This document shows, one piece after another, positions 17,890 through 28,351 of a stretch of DNA of 41,853 bases. The DNA is from Thiotrichales bacterium (GTDB taxonomy: Bacteria; Pseudomonadota; Gammaproteobacteria; Francisellales; CACEW01). The translations under genes were made by a program, and so were the position numbers. Below the pieces are notes generated by a model. It was not told where the DNA came from. It did no database searches and saw nothing but the letters and a program-made list of their open reading frames with translations. The DNA lies in NCBI GenBank assembly GCA_947478525.1, contig CANJVU010000020.1, positions 1 to 41,853 on the forward strand. The letters are read 5' to 3'. Position 1 is the first letter of the stretch. Every line of letters starts with the position of its first letter.

Positions 17890-18735
17890 TCAATTGCCAT
17901 CGGTTTGTAAATACTTAACCATCTGTGCTATCGCTGTTGCCGTTATATCAGCATGACCCAAGTGCGGATTAAACTCAGCGATTTCAATACCCACCAACGT
18001 TGATTTATCCAATGCAGCAAAGGCGCTCAGCGCATCTTGCAAGCGAATACCACCCGCTACTTTTGAACCGGTGGCATCGCAATCCTGGGGATCAAGCCCA
18101 TCGAGATCCAGACTGATGCCATAGCCATCAACCTGTTGCAGCAAATACTGCTGCGCTTCTTGTAATACCACGCCAAAGCCACGCTGCTGCACTTCTGGCA
18201 TATAATAAATTTTCACCCCCAATGTGGTTAATAACGCCTGCTCTTCGGGCTCATAACTGCGGATACCAATCATTACAACATGTGCTGGCAATAATTTGGG
18301 CTTGAGTCCAGCAACCGTGGTTAAACGATCATCGCCATGGCCCAATAAGGTTGCTACTGGCATGCCATGGGGGTTTTTGGAATGAGAGCTGTCGGGCGTA
18401 TGTGAATCCAGATGCGCGTCGATCCATATTAATCCAAAGGGTTTAGACAAGGATTTAGCCACGCCCGACCAGGTGCCGATGGCACAGGAATGGTCACCGC
18501 CAATGACACAGAAGCGTTGTTTAGATTGCACAACGCGGGATACTGCAGCGGCCAGTTCATTTGAAAAATCCACCAAGGCAGGAATGGCGGCTAATTTGCG
18601 TTGCGCACCTTTAAATTCGATAATGCTTTGCCAATTCCAACGGGGATACTGTTTTTGTAAATAGGTTGGGCCTTGTTCTGCGCCTAAGGTGTGACCACAG
18701 TTGCCCATGGCGGCGCCAAGTATGTTTGCCCCCAT
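17890..18735 (-). CDS. rocF: Arginase (ureohydrolase family)
   Basis: The product is 281 residues from ATG 18735 (MGANILGAAMGN); the open frame upstream runs into the ornithine cyclodeaminase gene, whose stop is one base away. Manganese-binding signatures are all present: GGDHSCAIGTWSG, WIDAHLDSHTP, SLDLDGLDP and the late GIEIAEFNPHLG. The HGMPV segment agrees with arginase rather than agmatinase. It hydrolyses arginine to ornithine and urea. Directly after ornithine cyclodeaminase, it gives an arginine to proline route in two steps. No urease is visible in the window. Confidence 0.92.
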   Translation of the reverse strand: MGANILGAAMGNCGHTLGAEQGPTYLQKQYPRWNWQSIIEFKGAQRKLAAIPALVDFSNELAAAVSRVVQSKQRFCVIGGDHSCAIGTWSGVAKSLSKPFGLIWIDAHLDSHTPDSSHSKNPHGMPVATLLGHGDDRLTTVAGLKPKLLPAHVVMIGIRSYEPEEQALLTTLGVKIYYMPEVQQRGFGVVLQEAQQYLLQQVDGYGISLDLDGLDPQDCDATGSKVAGGIRLQDALSAFAALDKSTLVGIEIAEFNPHLGHADITATAIAQMVKYLQTDGN

Positions 18736-18736
18736 C

Positions 18737-19786
18737 CTAACCTTCCCCCAACAAGTTGGGGGAAGGAACAAGGATTCCAAATAAATCTTTCGGATCTTTA
18801 ATATCCGGAATCAAATTGGTCAGTTCACCCAAGCCATACTGTTCACACAAACGATACACCAACCGTAAAATCGCGAAATCTTCGATGGCAAAGCCTACCG
18901 AGTCAAATACGGTAATCTCGGTATCATTGGTGCGACCGGGTTTTTGGCCACTGACAATTTCTGCCAACTCGGCATAGACAATTTTCTTCGCCTGCGCCAA
19001 GGGGAAATGCTGGATCTCACCTTCGATATGTGATTGTTCAAAAAACTCCACCACCACTTTAGCATGAGTCAAAATTTTTGGATCCAATTCTGTCTTGCCA
19101 GGAGAGTCTCCACCAAAGGCATTAATATGAACGCCAGCTTTGATTTGCTGATCTTGCAAGACATGCTGTTCTTTTTTGGCAGCCGTCAACGTTACGATGA
19201 TGTCTGCGCCTTCGATGGCTTCGTCAATGGTACGACAGGCGATTAGCTTTAACCCTTTATCGTCCAGGTTATGCGCGAACTTCTGCATGGCCTGTTGATC
19301 TAAATCGACATAACGTACGGTATCAATTCCCAGCGCCGCGTGATGCGCCAACACTTGAAACTCACTTTGCGCACCGGTGCCAATCACGGCCAAGGTTTTG
19401 CTGTTTTTACGCGCCAGCAATTGTGCTGCTAATGCGGCCATTGCTGCCGTACGCAATGCCGTCAGCAAAGTCATTTCGGAGAACATCAACGGATAACCGG
19501 TATTCATATCGCACAGCTGCCCTAATGCCACAACATTTAACTTACCTTTCTGAGTATTGGCTGGATGGCCGTTGACGTATTTGTAGCTGTACAATTCATC
19601 ATTCCAAATCGGCATTAACTCAATCACCCCGTTGGGCGAATGCGCCGCCGGACGCGGGATTTTATGAAAGCTATCCCACGCTGCAAAATCTTCGCGTAAG
19701 TTTTTCAACAGATCCAGAATAAAAGGTTTAAAGCCGTGTTTTTGTAATAATTCACAAACGGTATCGATGGTGACTACTTTGATCAT
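18737..19786 (-). CDS. Ornithine cyclodeaminase
   Basis: The product is 349 residues of the ornithine cyclodeaminase/mu-crystallin family. The substrate side shows ELMPIWNDELYSYKYVNGHP; the Rossmann part has LAVIGTGAQSEFQVLAH (NAD site, about 134-150), then INAFGGDSPGKTELDP. Family members convert ornithine to proline and ammonia with bound NAD. The last eight codons read into a 12-bp perfect palindrome (18741-18766), which has possibly replaced the native C-terminus. The start has a CTCCT-type site (AGGAGG on the minus strand) at about 19790-19795. It is followed after one base by arginase, so the two reactions are coupled. Confidence 0.93.
   Translation of the reverse strand: MIKVVTIDTVCELLQKHGFKPFILDLLKNLREDFAAWDSFHKIPRPAAHSPNGVIELMPIWNDELYSYKYVNGHPANTQKGKLNVVALGQLCDMNTGYPLMFSEMTLLTALRTAAMAALAAQLLARKNSKTLAVIGTGAQSEFQVLAHHAALGIDTVRYVDLDQQAMQKFAHNLDDKGLKLIACRTIDEAIEGADIIVTLTAAKKEQHVLQDQQIKAGVHINAFGGDSPGKTELDPKILTHAKVVVEFFEQSHIEGEIQHFPLAQAKKIVYAELAEIVSGQKPGRTNDTEITVFDSVGFAIEDFAILRLVYRLCEQYGLGELTNLIPDIKDPKDLFGILVPSPNLLGEG
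18741..18766. repeat. Perfect GC-rich palindrome inside the 3' end of the cyclodeaminase gene
   Basis: CCTTCCCCCAAC (18741-18752) and GTTGGGGGAAGG (18755-18766) are perfect inverted arms separated by AA. It is embedded in the last codons of a gene and directly precedes the arginase start, so it could affect both. It looks like a dispersed intergenic repeat that has been captured by the coding region. Confidence 0.75.
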
Positions 19787-19795
19787 AACGTCCTC

Positions 19796-21370
19796 CTAAA
19801 ACGCCGCAGCGCTCGCCGCTTTCCAATGTTTCTCGTACGTCTTGGGTAATGGTTCCCGCAACAACGCACCCGGTTCCAAATACTCATAAATCTCATCAAA
19901 CGACTTCACCGTTTCTTGGTTGATCCGACGTTTGACCATGATCGGTTTCAAATCGCTGGGATTGGCCAGCCCCATCGAGCCGATCAATTCATTAAAACTA
20001 TGTACCGTGGCATGATGATAATTGGCAACGCGGATTTTTTTCTCCTCTACCACCAAACCACTCATCAAACGTTTATTTTGCGTGGCGACACCAGTTGGGC
20101 AGGTGTTGGCATTACATTGCAGCGACTGAATGCAACCCAAGGCCATCATCATCGCCCGCGCAGAGTTACACATATCGGCACCCAAAGCGATTTTATTAAT
20201 CATATCAAACCCCGTGGCAATTTTACCGCTGGCGATCAAACGGATCTTGTCACGCACGCCAATACCCACCAGAGCGTTATGCACGAACACCAAACCTTCA
20301 TCCAACGGTGTACCAACATGATTGACGTATTCTTGTGGCGCCGCACCGGTGCCACCTTCGGCGCCGTCAATGGTGATAAAATCCGGCAAAATATTGGTTT
20401 CTAACATTGCTTTACAGATACCCAAAAATTCTTTATGACGACCAAGACACAATTTAAATCCAACAGGTTTACCACCCGACAAATCTCGTAGCTTGGCAAT
20501 AAACTGTAGCAGTCCAGTCGGGGTTGAAAACGCGCTATGACCAGGGGGTGACAGCACATCCTGCCCCATCGGCACTTTACGAATGGTGGCAATTTCTGGC
20601 GTCAACTTGGCTGCCGGCAAAATCCCGCCATGAGAAGGTTTAGCGCCTTGCGACAATTTTAATTCAATCATTTTAACTGCATCGCGCGTAGCTTCTATCA
20701 CATATTCTTTTTCATCGAAGGTACCATCGTCTTTGCGACACCCAAAATAACCGGTACCGATTTGGAAAATAATGTCGCCACCACCCATCAGGTGGTATTT
20801 ACTCAAACCGCCTTCACCGGTATTGTGGGCAAAGTTGCCAATCTTGGCACCCGCATTCAGGGCAATAATGGCATTTTCCGACAACGCACCATGGCTCATC
20901 GCGGAAACGTTTAAACGTGAGGCACTATAGGGTTTTTTACAATCCGGCCCCCCAACGATAATCCGCTGTTCGACTTCGGATACATGCTTGGGTGCAATGG
21001 AGTGCAATACCCATTCATAGCCATTGGCACGAATATCGCGCGTAGTGCCAAACGGCACGGTGTCACGCACACCTTTGGCTCGTTCGTAAATGATGGTACG
21101 AGTTTCACGATCAAACGGCCGCTCGCTGCGGTCATCCGCCACAAAATATTGTTGAATTTCAGGGCGGAAGAATTCAAGAAAAAAACGAATATGACCAAGG
21201 ATGGGAAAGTTGCGTAAAATCGTGTGTGTTTTCTGCATTTTGTCGTAAATAGCGATCAATGCCAGTACGATAATTAATGCACCAAAGAGTCGTAGATCAT
21301 GGAGCCCTGCCAGAAACGCCGCGAGAATGATTAAGATTATGGCAAAGCCAAGGTACCATTTACGACGCAT
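19796..21370 (-). CDS. FMN-binding glutamate-synthase-family protein with N-terminal membrane anchor
   Basis: The product is 524 residues. Residues about 5-45 contain two hydrophobic helices, so the enzyme is probably anchored to the inner membrane. The rest matches the FMN-dependent synthase domain of glutamate synthase (GltB centre), with MSHGALSENAI, NTGEGG, GAKPSHGG, ITIDGAEGGTG and the Fe-S cluster motif CIQSLQCNANTCPTG near residue 430. The glutaminase domain of GltB is missing, as in the YerD-like subgroup. Reaction and electron donor are not established for this subgroup. It is nine bases before ornithine cyclodeaminase in transcription order, so a role in glutamate, ornithine and proline metabolism is plausible. 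Confidence 0.88.
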   Translation of the reverse strand: MRRKWYLGFAIILIILAAFLAGLHDLRLFGALIIVLALIAIYDKMQKTHTILRNFPILGHIRFFLEFFRPEIQQYFVADDRSERPFDRETRTIIYERAKGVRDTVPFGTTRDIRANGYEWVLHSIAPKHVSEVEQRIIVGGPDCKKPYSASRLNVSAMSHGALSENAIIALNAGAKIGNFAHNTGEGGLSKYHLMGGGDIIFQIGTGYFGCRKDDGTFDEKEYVIEATRDAVKMIELKLSQGAKPSHGGILPAAKLTPEIATIRKVPMGQDVLSPPGHSAFSTPTGLLQFIAKLRDLSGGKPVGFKLCLGRHKEFLGICKAMLETNILPDFITIDGAEGGTGAAPQEYVNHVGTPLDEGLVFVHNALVGIGVRDKIRLIASGKIATGFDMINKIALGADMCNSARAMMMALGCIQSLQCNANTCPTGVATQNKRLMSGLVVEEKKIRVANYHHATVHSFNELIGSMGLANPSDLKPIMVKRRINQETVKSFDEIYEYLEPGALLREPLPKTYEKHWKAASAAAF

Positions 21371-21400
21371 GCTAATACTCCTTTATTAAAATGATTAAAA

Positions 21401-22306
21401 TTAATCGTACGTCACGCTCGCCAAAAACCGTACCAACGTCTCTGGTGTAATTTCAAATTGCAACGGGTGTTTGCCGCCGGCCACATGCACCAATAAATGC
21501 TTGCCGACTTTCTCAATTTTTTCGACTTTACGCACCGCAGCGGGCACATTCTTCTTCGCTTTAACCCCTTGACGCAAAGTGGAAATCACTTGGCGATACG
21601 AACCCGACACCTGGTTATTGCGAATGCGCTGCATCAATTCTTTGGCTTTTTTCGGCTGCTCACTTTCAAACATGCGCAACTCATGTAAGGTGCGCACATC
21701 TTCAATCAAGCCATCCTGTACCATCTGACGAATATCATCACTGCATTGTTTTAAGCCCAAGCGAATCGACACCCAGGCGGCATCACGACCCAATTCCCTG
21801 GCAACATCATTTTTATTGACGCCCATGGTTTCAATCAATTTCAGCAACGCTTCTGCTTCTTCCATCGGTGACACGGATTCACGTTGGTCATTTTCCAATA
21901 ATTGCAAAATTACAATGTTGGCATCATCAGCGTCGCGAATAATGCAGGGAATGGTGTTCATCTCGGCTTGTTTAGCCGCTAAATAACGTCGCTCACCAGC
22001 GATAATGCGATAGCAACCATCAGGCTGTCTGGGTGTAACAATAATCGGCTGGATAATGCCTTGCTCACGAATACTCGCCGCCAGTGCATCAATATTGCGA
22101 AAGGTTTTGCGCGGTTGGTTAGGATCAGGTTTGATCTTATCCAAGGGCAATGATTGTAAGGTGCCAGAAGATTTGGCATCTTCGTTGATTTCGGCCAGTT
22201 TCATTGCCAGCAGTTCGTCTTTTTTCATTTCCGTCATCGTATCGTGATGACTGCCATCTAACTCGCTGGTACGCTTACGACCAAATAAAGAAATTTGTTT
22301 TGCCAT
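21401..22306 (-). CDS. parB: ParB/Spo0J-family partition protein (KorB/RepB-like)
   Basis: The product is 301 residues from ATG 22306 (MAKQISLFG), with AAGGA about ten bases upstream; an earlier in-frame ATG pair exists. Residues about 50-145 are the ParB/Srx CTPase-type domain, with the boxes IAGERRYLAAKQA and LQLLENDQRESVSPMEEA. An HTH region follows (about 160-230), including VNKNDVARELGRDAAWVS. The C-terminal part is probably the dimerisation segment. It binds parS-like sites and works with ParA in DNA segregation. The chromosomal par genes of gammaproteobacteria usually sit near the replication origin with gidB, and none is here. This may be an extra, plasmid-derived system. Confidence 0.88.
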   Translation of the reverse strand: MAKQISLFGRKRTSELDGSHHDTMTEMKKDELLAMKLAEINEDAKSSGTLQSLPLDKIKPDPNQPRKTFRNIDALAASIREQGIIQPIIVTPRQPDGCYRIIAGERRYLAAKQAEMNTIPCIIRDADDANIVILQLLENDQRESVSPMEEAEALLKLIETMGVNKNDVARELGRDAAWVSIRLGLKQCSDDIRQMVQDGLIEDVRTLHELRMFESEQPKKAKELMQRIRNNQVSGSYRQVISTLRQGVKAKKNVPAAVRKVEKIEKVGKHLLVHVAGGKHPLQFEITPETLVRFLASVTYD

Positions 22307-22363
22307 CGCTCTAAAATCCTTCATCATAGGGGTAATCCTATTGGGTTAGGGTGGGGGTAAAAA

Positions 22364-22999
22364 TTATTTTACTTCGCCATTAAAATACGCCACGACTTCT
22401 TTGGCAAAACGACGCACTTGAATATGCGCATCGCTTTCCGGTGCATATTCACCAATATACAAACCTGCCGCTTCTGCCTCGACAAATTTCACACTTTGCG
22501 GAATCGCCGCTTCAAACGCTTTGCCATCTTCTTCTAATACCGTCATCAAACTACGGCTCATGGTGGTGTTTTTAGAGACCCGATTGGCCAGTAATTTATA
22601 AGGCCGGCCGGCAGTCAATGCCAAATCTTTGGCTTCCATCAAGCCCGACAAATCCATACCACTGGGCGCTGCAGGGATAATCACTAAATCCGCCAATAAA
22701 GCGGCTTTCAATGCAGCGGTTTGGAAATTAGGGGGCGTATCAATAATCACAAAATCATATTGGCTTTTCAACGTCGCCAACTGTTCACGCGCTTGTTTTT
22801 CATCAATCTGCTGCGCCATGTCTTTCATGGTGTCGCTTTTGATGGTCCAGGACCAGGCATCAGGTTTGTCCTTGTCCATATCGGCGATCACTACCGTGTA
22901 ACCCAATTCGCGCAAGCCCCCCGCCAGATTCACTGACGTTGTGGTCTTACCCGATCCACCCTTCTGCTGTAACAATGCAATCGCCTTGGCTTGTGACAT
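22364..22999 (-). CDS. parA: ParA-family partition ATPase (short type)
   Basis: The product is 211 residues from ATG 22999; a TTG two codons earlier is less likely. The deviant Walker A LLQQKGGSGKTTTSVNLA lies at residues 8-25 and the Walker B FVIIDTPPN near 85. It lacks the N-terminal DNA-binding extension of type Ia plasmid ParA proteins. It should bind DNA non-specifically in the ATP form and be triggered by ParB. It lies between tsaC and parB on one strand, 57 bases before the parB start. It is shorter than typical chromosomal Soj proteins (about 250-260 residues). Confidence 0.92.
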   Translation of the reverse strand: MSQAKAIALLQQKGGSGKTTTSVNLAGGLRELGYTVVIADMDKDKPDAWSWTIKSDTMKDMAQQIDEKQAREQLATLKSQYDFVIIDTPPNFQTAALKAALLADLVIIPAAPSGMDLSGLMEAKDLALTAGRPYKLLANRVSKNTTMSRSLMTVLEEDGKAFEAAIPQSVKFVEAEAAGLYIGEYAPESDAHIQVRRFAKEVVAYFNGEVK

Positions 23000-23091
23000 A
23001 CTCAACCATCCTATTTCGTTGTGCTGGAGAGAGTGTAGCAGATTCTAGCGCAGAAGATAATATATAGGCAAAAAAAACTGCCCGAAAAAAT

Positions 23092-23643
23092 TTAACGAAC
23101 CCTCTGCTCAGTTCGTACATCAAGGATTTGGGTGGGCGCATTGAGCGCACCTAAATCACCAACCAAAATTGGGAACTCAACCCCAAACTGCTGTTCAACC
23201 TGCTCAATACTTCGTGCTGGGTTTTGGTTACTGATATTGGCACTGGTAGAAATTAAAGCGTGATCACAAGCGCGACAGAGTTCACGCATTACCGGATGGT
23301 CGGTAACGCGTACGGCAATGGTGTCAAATGATCCGCGAACCCCCGTTGATACATTTTGTTTCGCAGGTACGACCCAAGTGAAAGGTCCTGGCCAGCGAGA
23401 AATAACGGTTTGATATTGTTGCGATGTTAATGGCGACCAATCCACCCACGGTTCCAACTGCTCAATATCGGCAGCAACGATAATCAATCCTTTATCCGGA
23501 TCGCGTTGTTTTAAGGCCAGCAGTTTTTGAATAGCCTCTGGCTGGTTAGGATCAACACTTAAGCCATACACCGCTTCGGTGGGCGTGGCGATGACACCCT
23601 CTTGGCGAATGACTTCGACTGCAGTGTTGATAGAGATGATCAT
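23092..23643 (-). CDS. tsaC: Threonylcarbamoyl-AMP synthase TsaC (YrdC/Sua5 family)
   Basis: The product is 183 residues, the size of single-domain TsaC. The YrdC fold signatures are the N-terminal GVIATPTEAVYGLS, the KQRDPDKGLIIV substrate loop, and the late ISTSANISNQNPA. It makes threonylcarbamoyl-adenylate from threonine, bicarbonate and ATP for the t6A modification of tRNA position 37. The usual neighbours of the gammaproteobacterial gene (dprA, aroE, smg) are absent; here it heads a run with parA and parB. The AT-rich repeat array at 23682-23744 lies 40 bases before its start. Confidence 0.93.
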   Translation of the reverse strand: MIISINTAVEVIRQEGVIATPTEAVYGLSVDPNQPEAIQKLLALKQRDPDKGLIIVAADIEQLEPWVDWSPLTSQQYQTVISRWPGPFTWVVPAKQNVSTGVRGSFDTIAVRVTDHPVMRELCRACDHALISTSANISNQNPARSIEQVEQQFGVEFPILVGDLGALNAPTQILDVRTEQRVR

Positions 23644-23681
23644 AAATACCGACGATAATTGATTTATAACAATCTTATGCG

Positions 23682-23744
23682 AGTTTATCGATCTTATCCA
23701 GTTTTTCGATAAACTAGGATAAACTAGGATAAACTCAAGTAAAC
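23682..23744. repeat. Phased 10-bp direct repeats with an inverted copy upstream of tsaC-parA-parB
   Basis: The heptamer GATAAAC occurs at 23708, 23718 and 23728, with a variant AGTAAAC at 23738, exactly one per 10 bases. AAACTAGGAT is repeated twice in tandem (23711-23730). AGTTTATCGA (23682-23691) is the perfect inverted copy of TCGATAAACT (23706-23715). This phased direct-plus-inverted arrangement resembles an iteron, a parS-type centromere or an operator for a multimeric regulator. Confidence 0.75.
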
Positions 23745-23783
23745 TTCTTATAAATGCAGCTCAAAAAGAAATCGCAAGACAAA

Positions 23784-23805
23784 AAAACCGCCCGAAGGCG
23801 GTTTT
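23784..23805 (-). terminator. Rho-independent terminator after metIQ
   Basis: AAAACCGCC (23784-23792) and GGCGGTTTT (23797-23805) form a stem with a CGAA loop. On the minus strand it is followed by more T residues, 17 bases after the metIQ stop. It is close to symmetrical and could act on both strands. Confidence 0.85.
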
Positions 23806-23822
23806 AATAAGTATAGTATTTT

Positions 23823-25280
23823 TTAAAAACCAGTCTTCCACGCTGGAATCGCAGCACCATCGGGGAACAGCTTGATGGTTTCGTCATACACTGCTTTAGA
23901 GTGCATCACATCGACCAGCTTTTGGAACACTGGATCATTTTTGCGTTTGTCCTGCACCACAATGATGTTGCCGTAGGGCGCATCCGGGCCTTCGTGGAAA
24001 ATCGCCTGATTGGGTTTAAAGCCCGCAGCGGCATCGTAATCATTGGTCAATGCCACCAGGGTCGCGTCTTTAAACACCCGCGGTAATTGCGCGGCGTCTA
24101 AGGTGTTAAATTTCAAACCGTGAGGATTGGACACAATGTCCTGCAGCGTGCCCATAATGGTCACACCCGGCTTCAAGGTAATTAACCCCTGCGCGGCAAA
24201 CAGTGCCAGCGCCCTGCCTTCGTTGCTTGGGTCGTTCGGGATCGCCACGACATCGCCGTATTTCAATTGCGACAGGCTGGTGATTTGGCGCGAGAACACG
24301 CCCATCGGGTACACAAAAGTTTTACCCACCCACGTCAATTGGTAGCCATGTGCTTTGATTTGACCATCCAGATAGGGAATATGCTGAAAAATATTGGCGT
24401 CAATGTCGCCATTATTGACCGCCTCATTGGGCAGCACGTAATCGGAGAACACCTGGATTTTCAAGTTCAGACCATATTGCTGTTTGGCCACTTGTTGCGC
24501 CACCGCCATAATCGGCTGGTTGGGACCGGCGACGATCCCAATCGTCAAGGCTTGTTGCTGTGGTAAGGCGCTATAAATTGCCACGCCAATCGAGGCAATG
24601 ATCAATACCACCGACAACACACCCACACTGAGCAAACGACGCACTTTTTCCAGATAATCACCATAGCATTGCACCAGTTGAACCAGAATCACCAGGATTA
24701 CCACGGTTTCAATCATCACCGGCATATTAAATTGTTGATAGCCATATTGAATCGCCAACTCACCCAACCCGCCGCCACCAACGGCACCGGCCATAGCGGA
24801 ATAGCCGACCAAGGCAATGATCGTCAACGTCGCGCCTTTAATCAAGCTGGGCAAAGACTCTGGAATCAACACTTTATAGATAATCTGCCAGGCGGTTGCG
24901 CCCATCGAATGCGCGGCTTCGATCAAGCCACCATCGACTTCTGCCATTGCGGCCTCAGCAATGCGCGCATAAAAGGGAATAGCGCCCAATGTTAAGGGCA
25001 CAATCGCCGCATTAGTGCCAATCGAAGTACCCGCCAAAACACGCGTCAACGGGACAATGGCGATCATAAAGATCACAAACGGCACTGATCGTACGATGCT
25101 GACGACCAACCCCAACACTCGATAAAACCAAGGACAGGCTTTCAACTGGTTAGGTCGAGTGATCAATAAAATCACCCCTAACGTCAAACCGGCAATAATG
25201 GCAACAAAACTCGACACAAACACCATGTAAATCGTTTGCCAGGTAGCAATTAAAATAGGCTCAAGCAGCAACTGGGACAT
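23823..25280 (-). CDS. Fused methionine ABC transporter permease and substrate-binding protein (MetI-MetQ)
   Basis: The product is 485 residues from ATG 25280 (MSQLLLEPILIATWQTIYM), with GGAGG nine bases upstream. Residues about 1-210 are a MetI permease with the cytoplasmic loop AAHSMGATAWQIIYKVLIPESLPSLI that contacts the ATPase (read as AAHSMGATAWQ then IIYKVLIPESLP). A further helix at about 218-240 links to a MetQ/NlpA lipoprotein-type binding domain (about 245-485), starting QQALTIGIVAGPNQPI. Normal MetQ is a separate lipoprotein; here it is held by the membrane part and has no lipobox. It should bind D/L-methionine in the periplasm. The gene overlaps metN by 20 bases. Confidence 0.9.
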   Translation of the reverse strand: MSQLLLEPILIATWQTIYMVFVSSFVAIIAGLTLGVILLITRPNQLKACPWFYRVLGLVVSIVRSVPFVIFMIAIVPLTRVLAGTSIGTNAAIVPLTLGAIPFYARIAEAAMAEVDGGLIEAAHSMGATAWQIIYKVLIPESLPSLIKGATLTIIALVGYSAMAGAVGGGGLGELAIQYGYQQFNMPVMIETVVILVILVQLVQCYGDYLEKVRRLLSVGVLSVVLIIASIGVAIYSALPQQQALTIGIVAGPNQPIMAVAQQVAKQQYGLNLKIQVFSDYVLPNEAVNNGDIDANIFQHIPYLDGQIKAHGYQLTWVGKTFVYPMGVFSRQITSLSQLKYGDVVAIPNDPSNEGRALALFAAQGLITLKPGVTIMGTLQDIVSNPHGLKFNTLDAAQLPRVFKDATLVALTNDYDAAAGFKPNQAIFHEGPDAPYGNIIVVQDKRKNDPVFQKLVDVMHSKAVYDETIKLFPDGAAIPAWKTGF

Positions 25281-26301
25281 AACCATACACCTCCACACCA
25301 ATTTGTTTCTGTTGTAACAATGCCAATGCTTGCGCGATTTGCGTTTCTACACCCATCAGCTCGCACACGGTCACGCCCAGCGGCGTATCTTGTACCCGCT
25401 CGAGCGTCGCGCGCAGGATGTTGATTTTAACCCCACATTGCTCCGATACTGCCGATAAAATGGGTTGTTCAACTTGCTCACCAACAAACGTTAACCGCAC
25501 CACCGGCACATGATTCGGTTGCGCCGCTTTGGCGAGTTTACTTTCAATATGACTGGGCAGTTCAATATGCAAAGCGGAACGAGTCAGACGCTTCGCCACC
25601 TCGGTCTCTGGCTTGGAAAAAAGATCCACGGTCGACTTCAGCTCAACAATACCTCCTTTGTCTAAAATCGCCACGCGATTACAGATTTGTTTGATCACCT
25701 CCATCTCGTGAGTGATCAGCAGAATGGTCACACCCAGCTCACGGTTGATGCGTTTCAATAATTGCAAAATGCTTACCGTGGTTTCTGGATCTAACGAAGA
25801 CGTGGCTTCATCGCTGAGCAATACTTTTGGGTCGCTGGCCAAGGCACGCGCAATCGCCACGCGTTGTTTTTGGCCACCGCTTAATTGATGTGGATAATAA
25901 TGCTGGCGATCGGACAAACCCACGAGCTCCAGCAATGACGTTACTTTTTGCTCAATCTCGACCTTGGATTTACCGACAATTTCGAGCGGAAATGCAACAT
26001 TGTCAAACACCGTGCGCGACGACAGCAAATTAAAATGCTGAAAGATCATGCCGATTTGATGACGCTGTTGACGTAACTGTTGCTCATTCAGCGTTAACAA
26101 ATTAACCCCATTCACGCTAATAGTACCGGTGGTGGGCAATTCCAATAAATTCACCATACGCACCAGGGTTGACTTACCGGCACCACTGCGGCCAATAATA
26201 CCGAATATTTCTTTTGGTTTGACGCTCAGGTTAATTCCTGCAATTGCCTGATGGGGAGGATCGCCAGGATAAGTTTTGCTGACATTGGATAGTTCAATCA
26301 T
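25261..26301 (-). CDS. metN: Methionine import ATP-binding protein MetN
   Basis: The product is 346 residues, full length. It has Walker A IIGRSGAGKSTLVRM (about 36-50), the ABC signature LSGGQKQRVAIARAL (about 140-154), Walker B VLLSDEATSSLDP, and the switch His in LLITHEMEVI. The C-terminal NIL domain (about 265-340) is the methionine-sensing regulatory domain of MetN, which inhibits transport when methionine is plentiful. It is translated together with the MetI-MetQ fusion. A long inverted repeat lies just before its start. Confidence 0.95.
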   Translation of the reverse strand: MIELSNVSKTYPGDPPHQAIAGINLSVKPKEIFGIIGRSGAGKSTLVRMVNLLELPTTGTISVNGVNLLTLNEQQLRQQRHQIGMIFQHFNLLSSRTVFDNVAFPLEIVGKSKVEIEQKVTSLLELVGLSDRQHYYPHQLSGGQKQRVAIARALASDPKVLLSDEATSSLDPETTVSILQLLKRINRELGVTILLITHEMEVIKQICNRVAILDKGGIVELKSTVDLFSKPETEVAKRLTRSALHIELPSHIESKLAKAAQPNHVPVVRLTFVGEQVEQPILSAVSEQCGVKINILRATLERVQDTPLGVTVCELMGVETQIAQALALLQQKQIGVEVYGYVPVAA

Positions 26302-26313
26302 AGAAACTCCTGT

Positions 26314-28265
<1,952 letters not shown>

Positions 28266-28289
28266 GAGCCACTCCCATTTTTATAATAC

Positions 28290-28331
28290 ACAAACAAAAA
28301 TAGCCAGGATAGACAAAACTATCACTGGCTA
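28290..28331 (-). terminator. Hairpin with U-rich tail between acpP and fabF
   Basis: On the minus strand TAGCCAG (28331-28325) pairs with CTGGCTA (28307-28301), extended by GATAG and CTATC with one bulged base. A U-rich tract follows (28300-28290). It probably stops most transcripts after acpP, which explains how abundant ACP can be made without equal FabF. Confidence 0.75.
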
Positions 28332-28351
28332 CTCGTCATCTCTTTCAAGAA

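Noticed and set aside
23711..23744. CRISPR-like repeat array
   Set aside because: Units are 10 bases with no spacers and no cas genes, so it is a phased protein-binding array rather than CRISPR.
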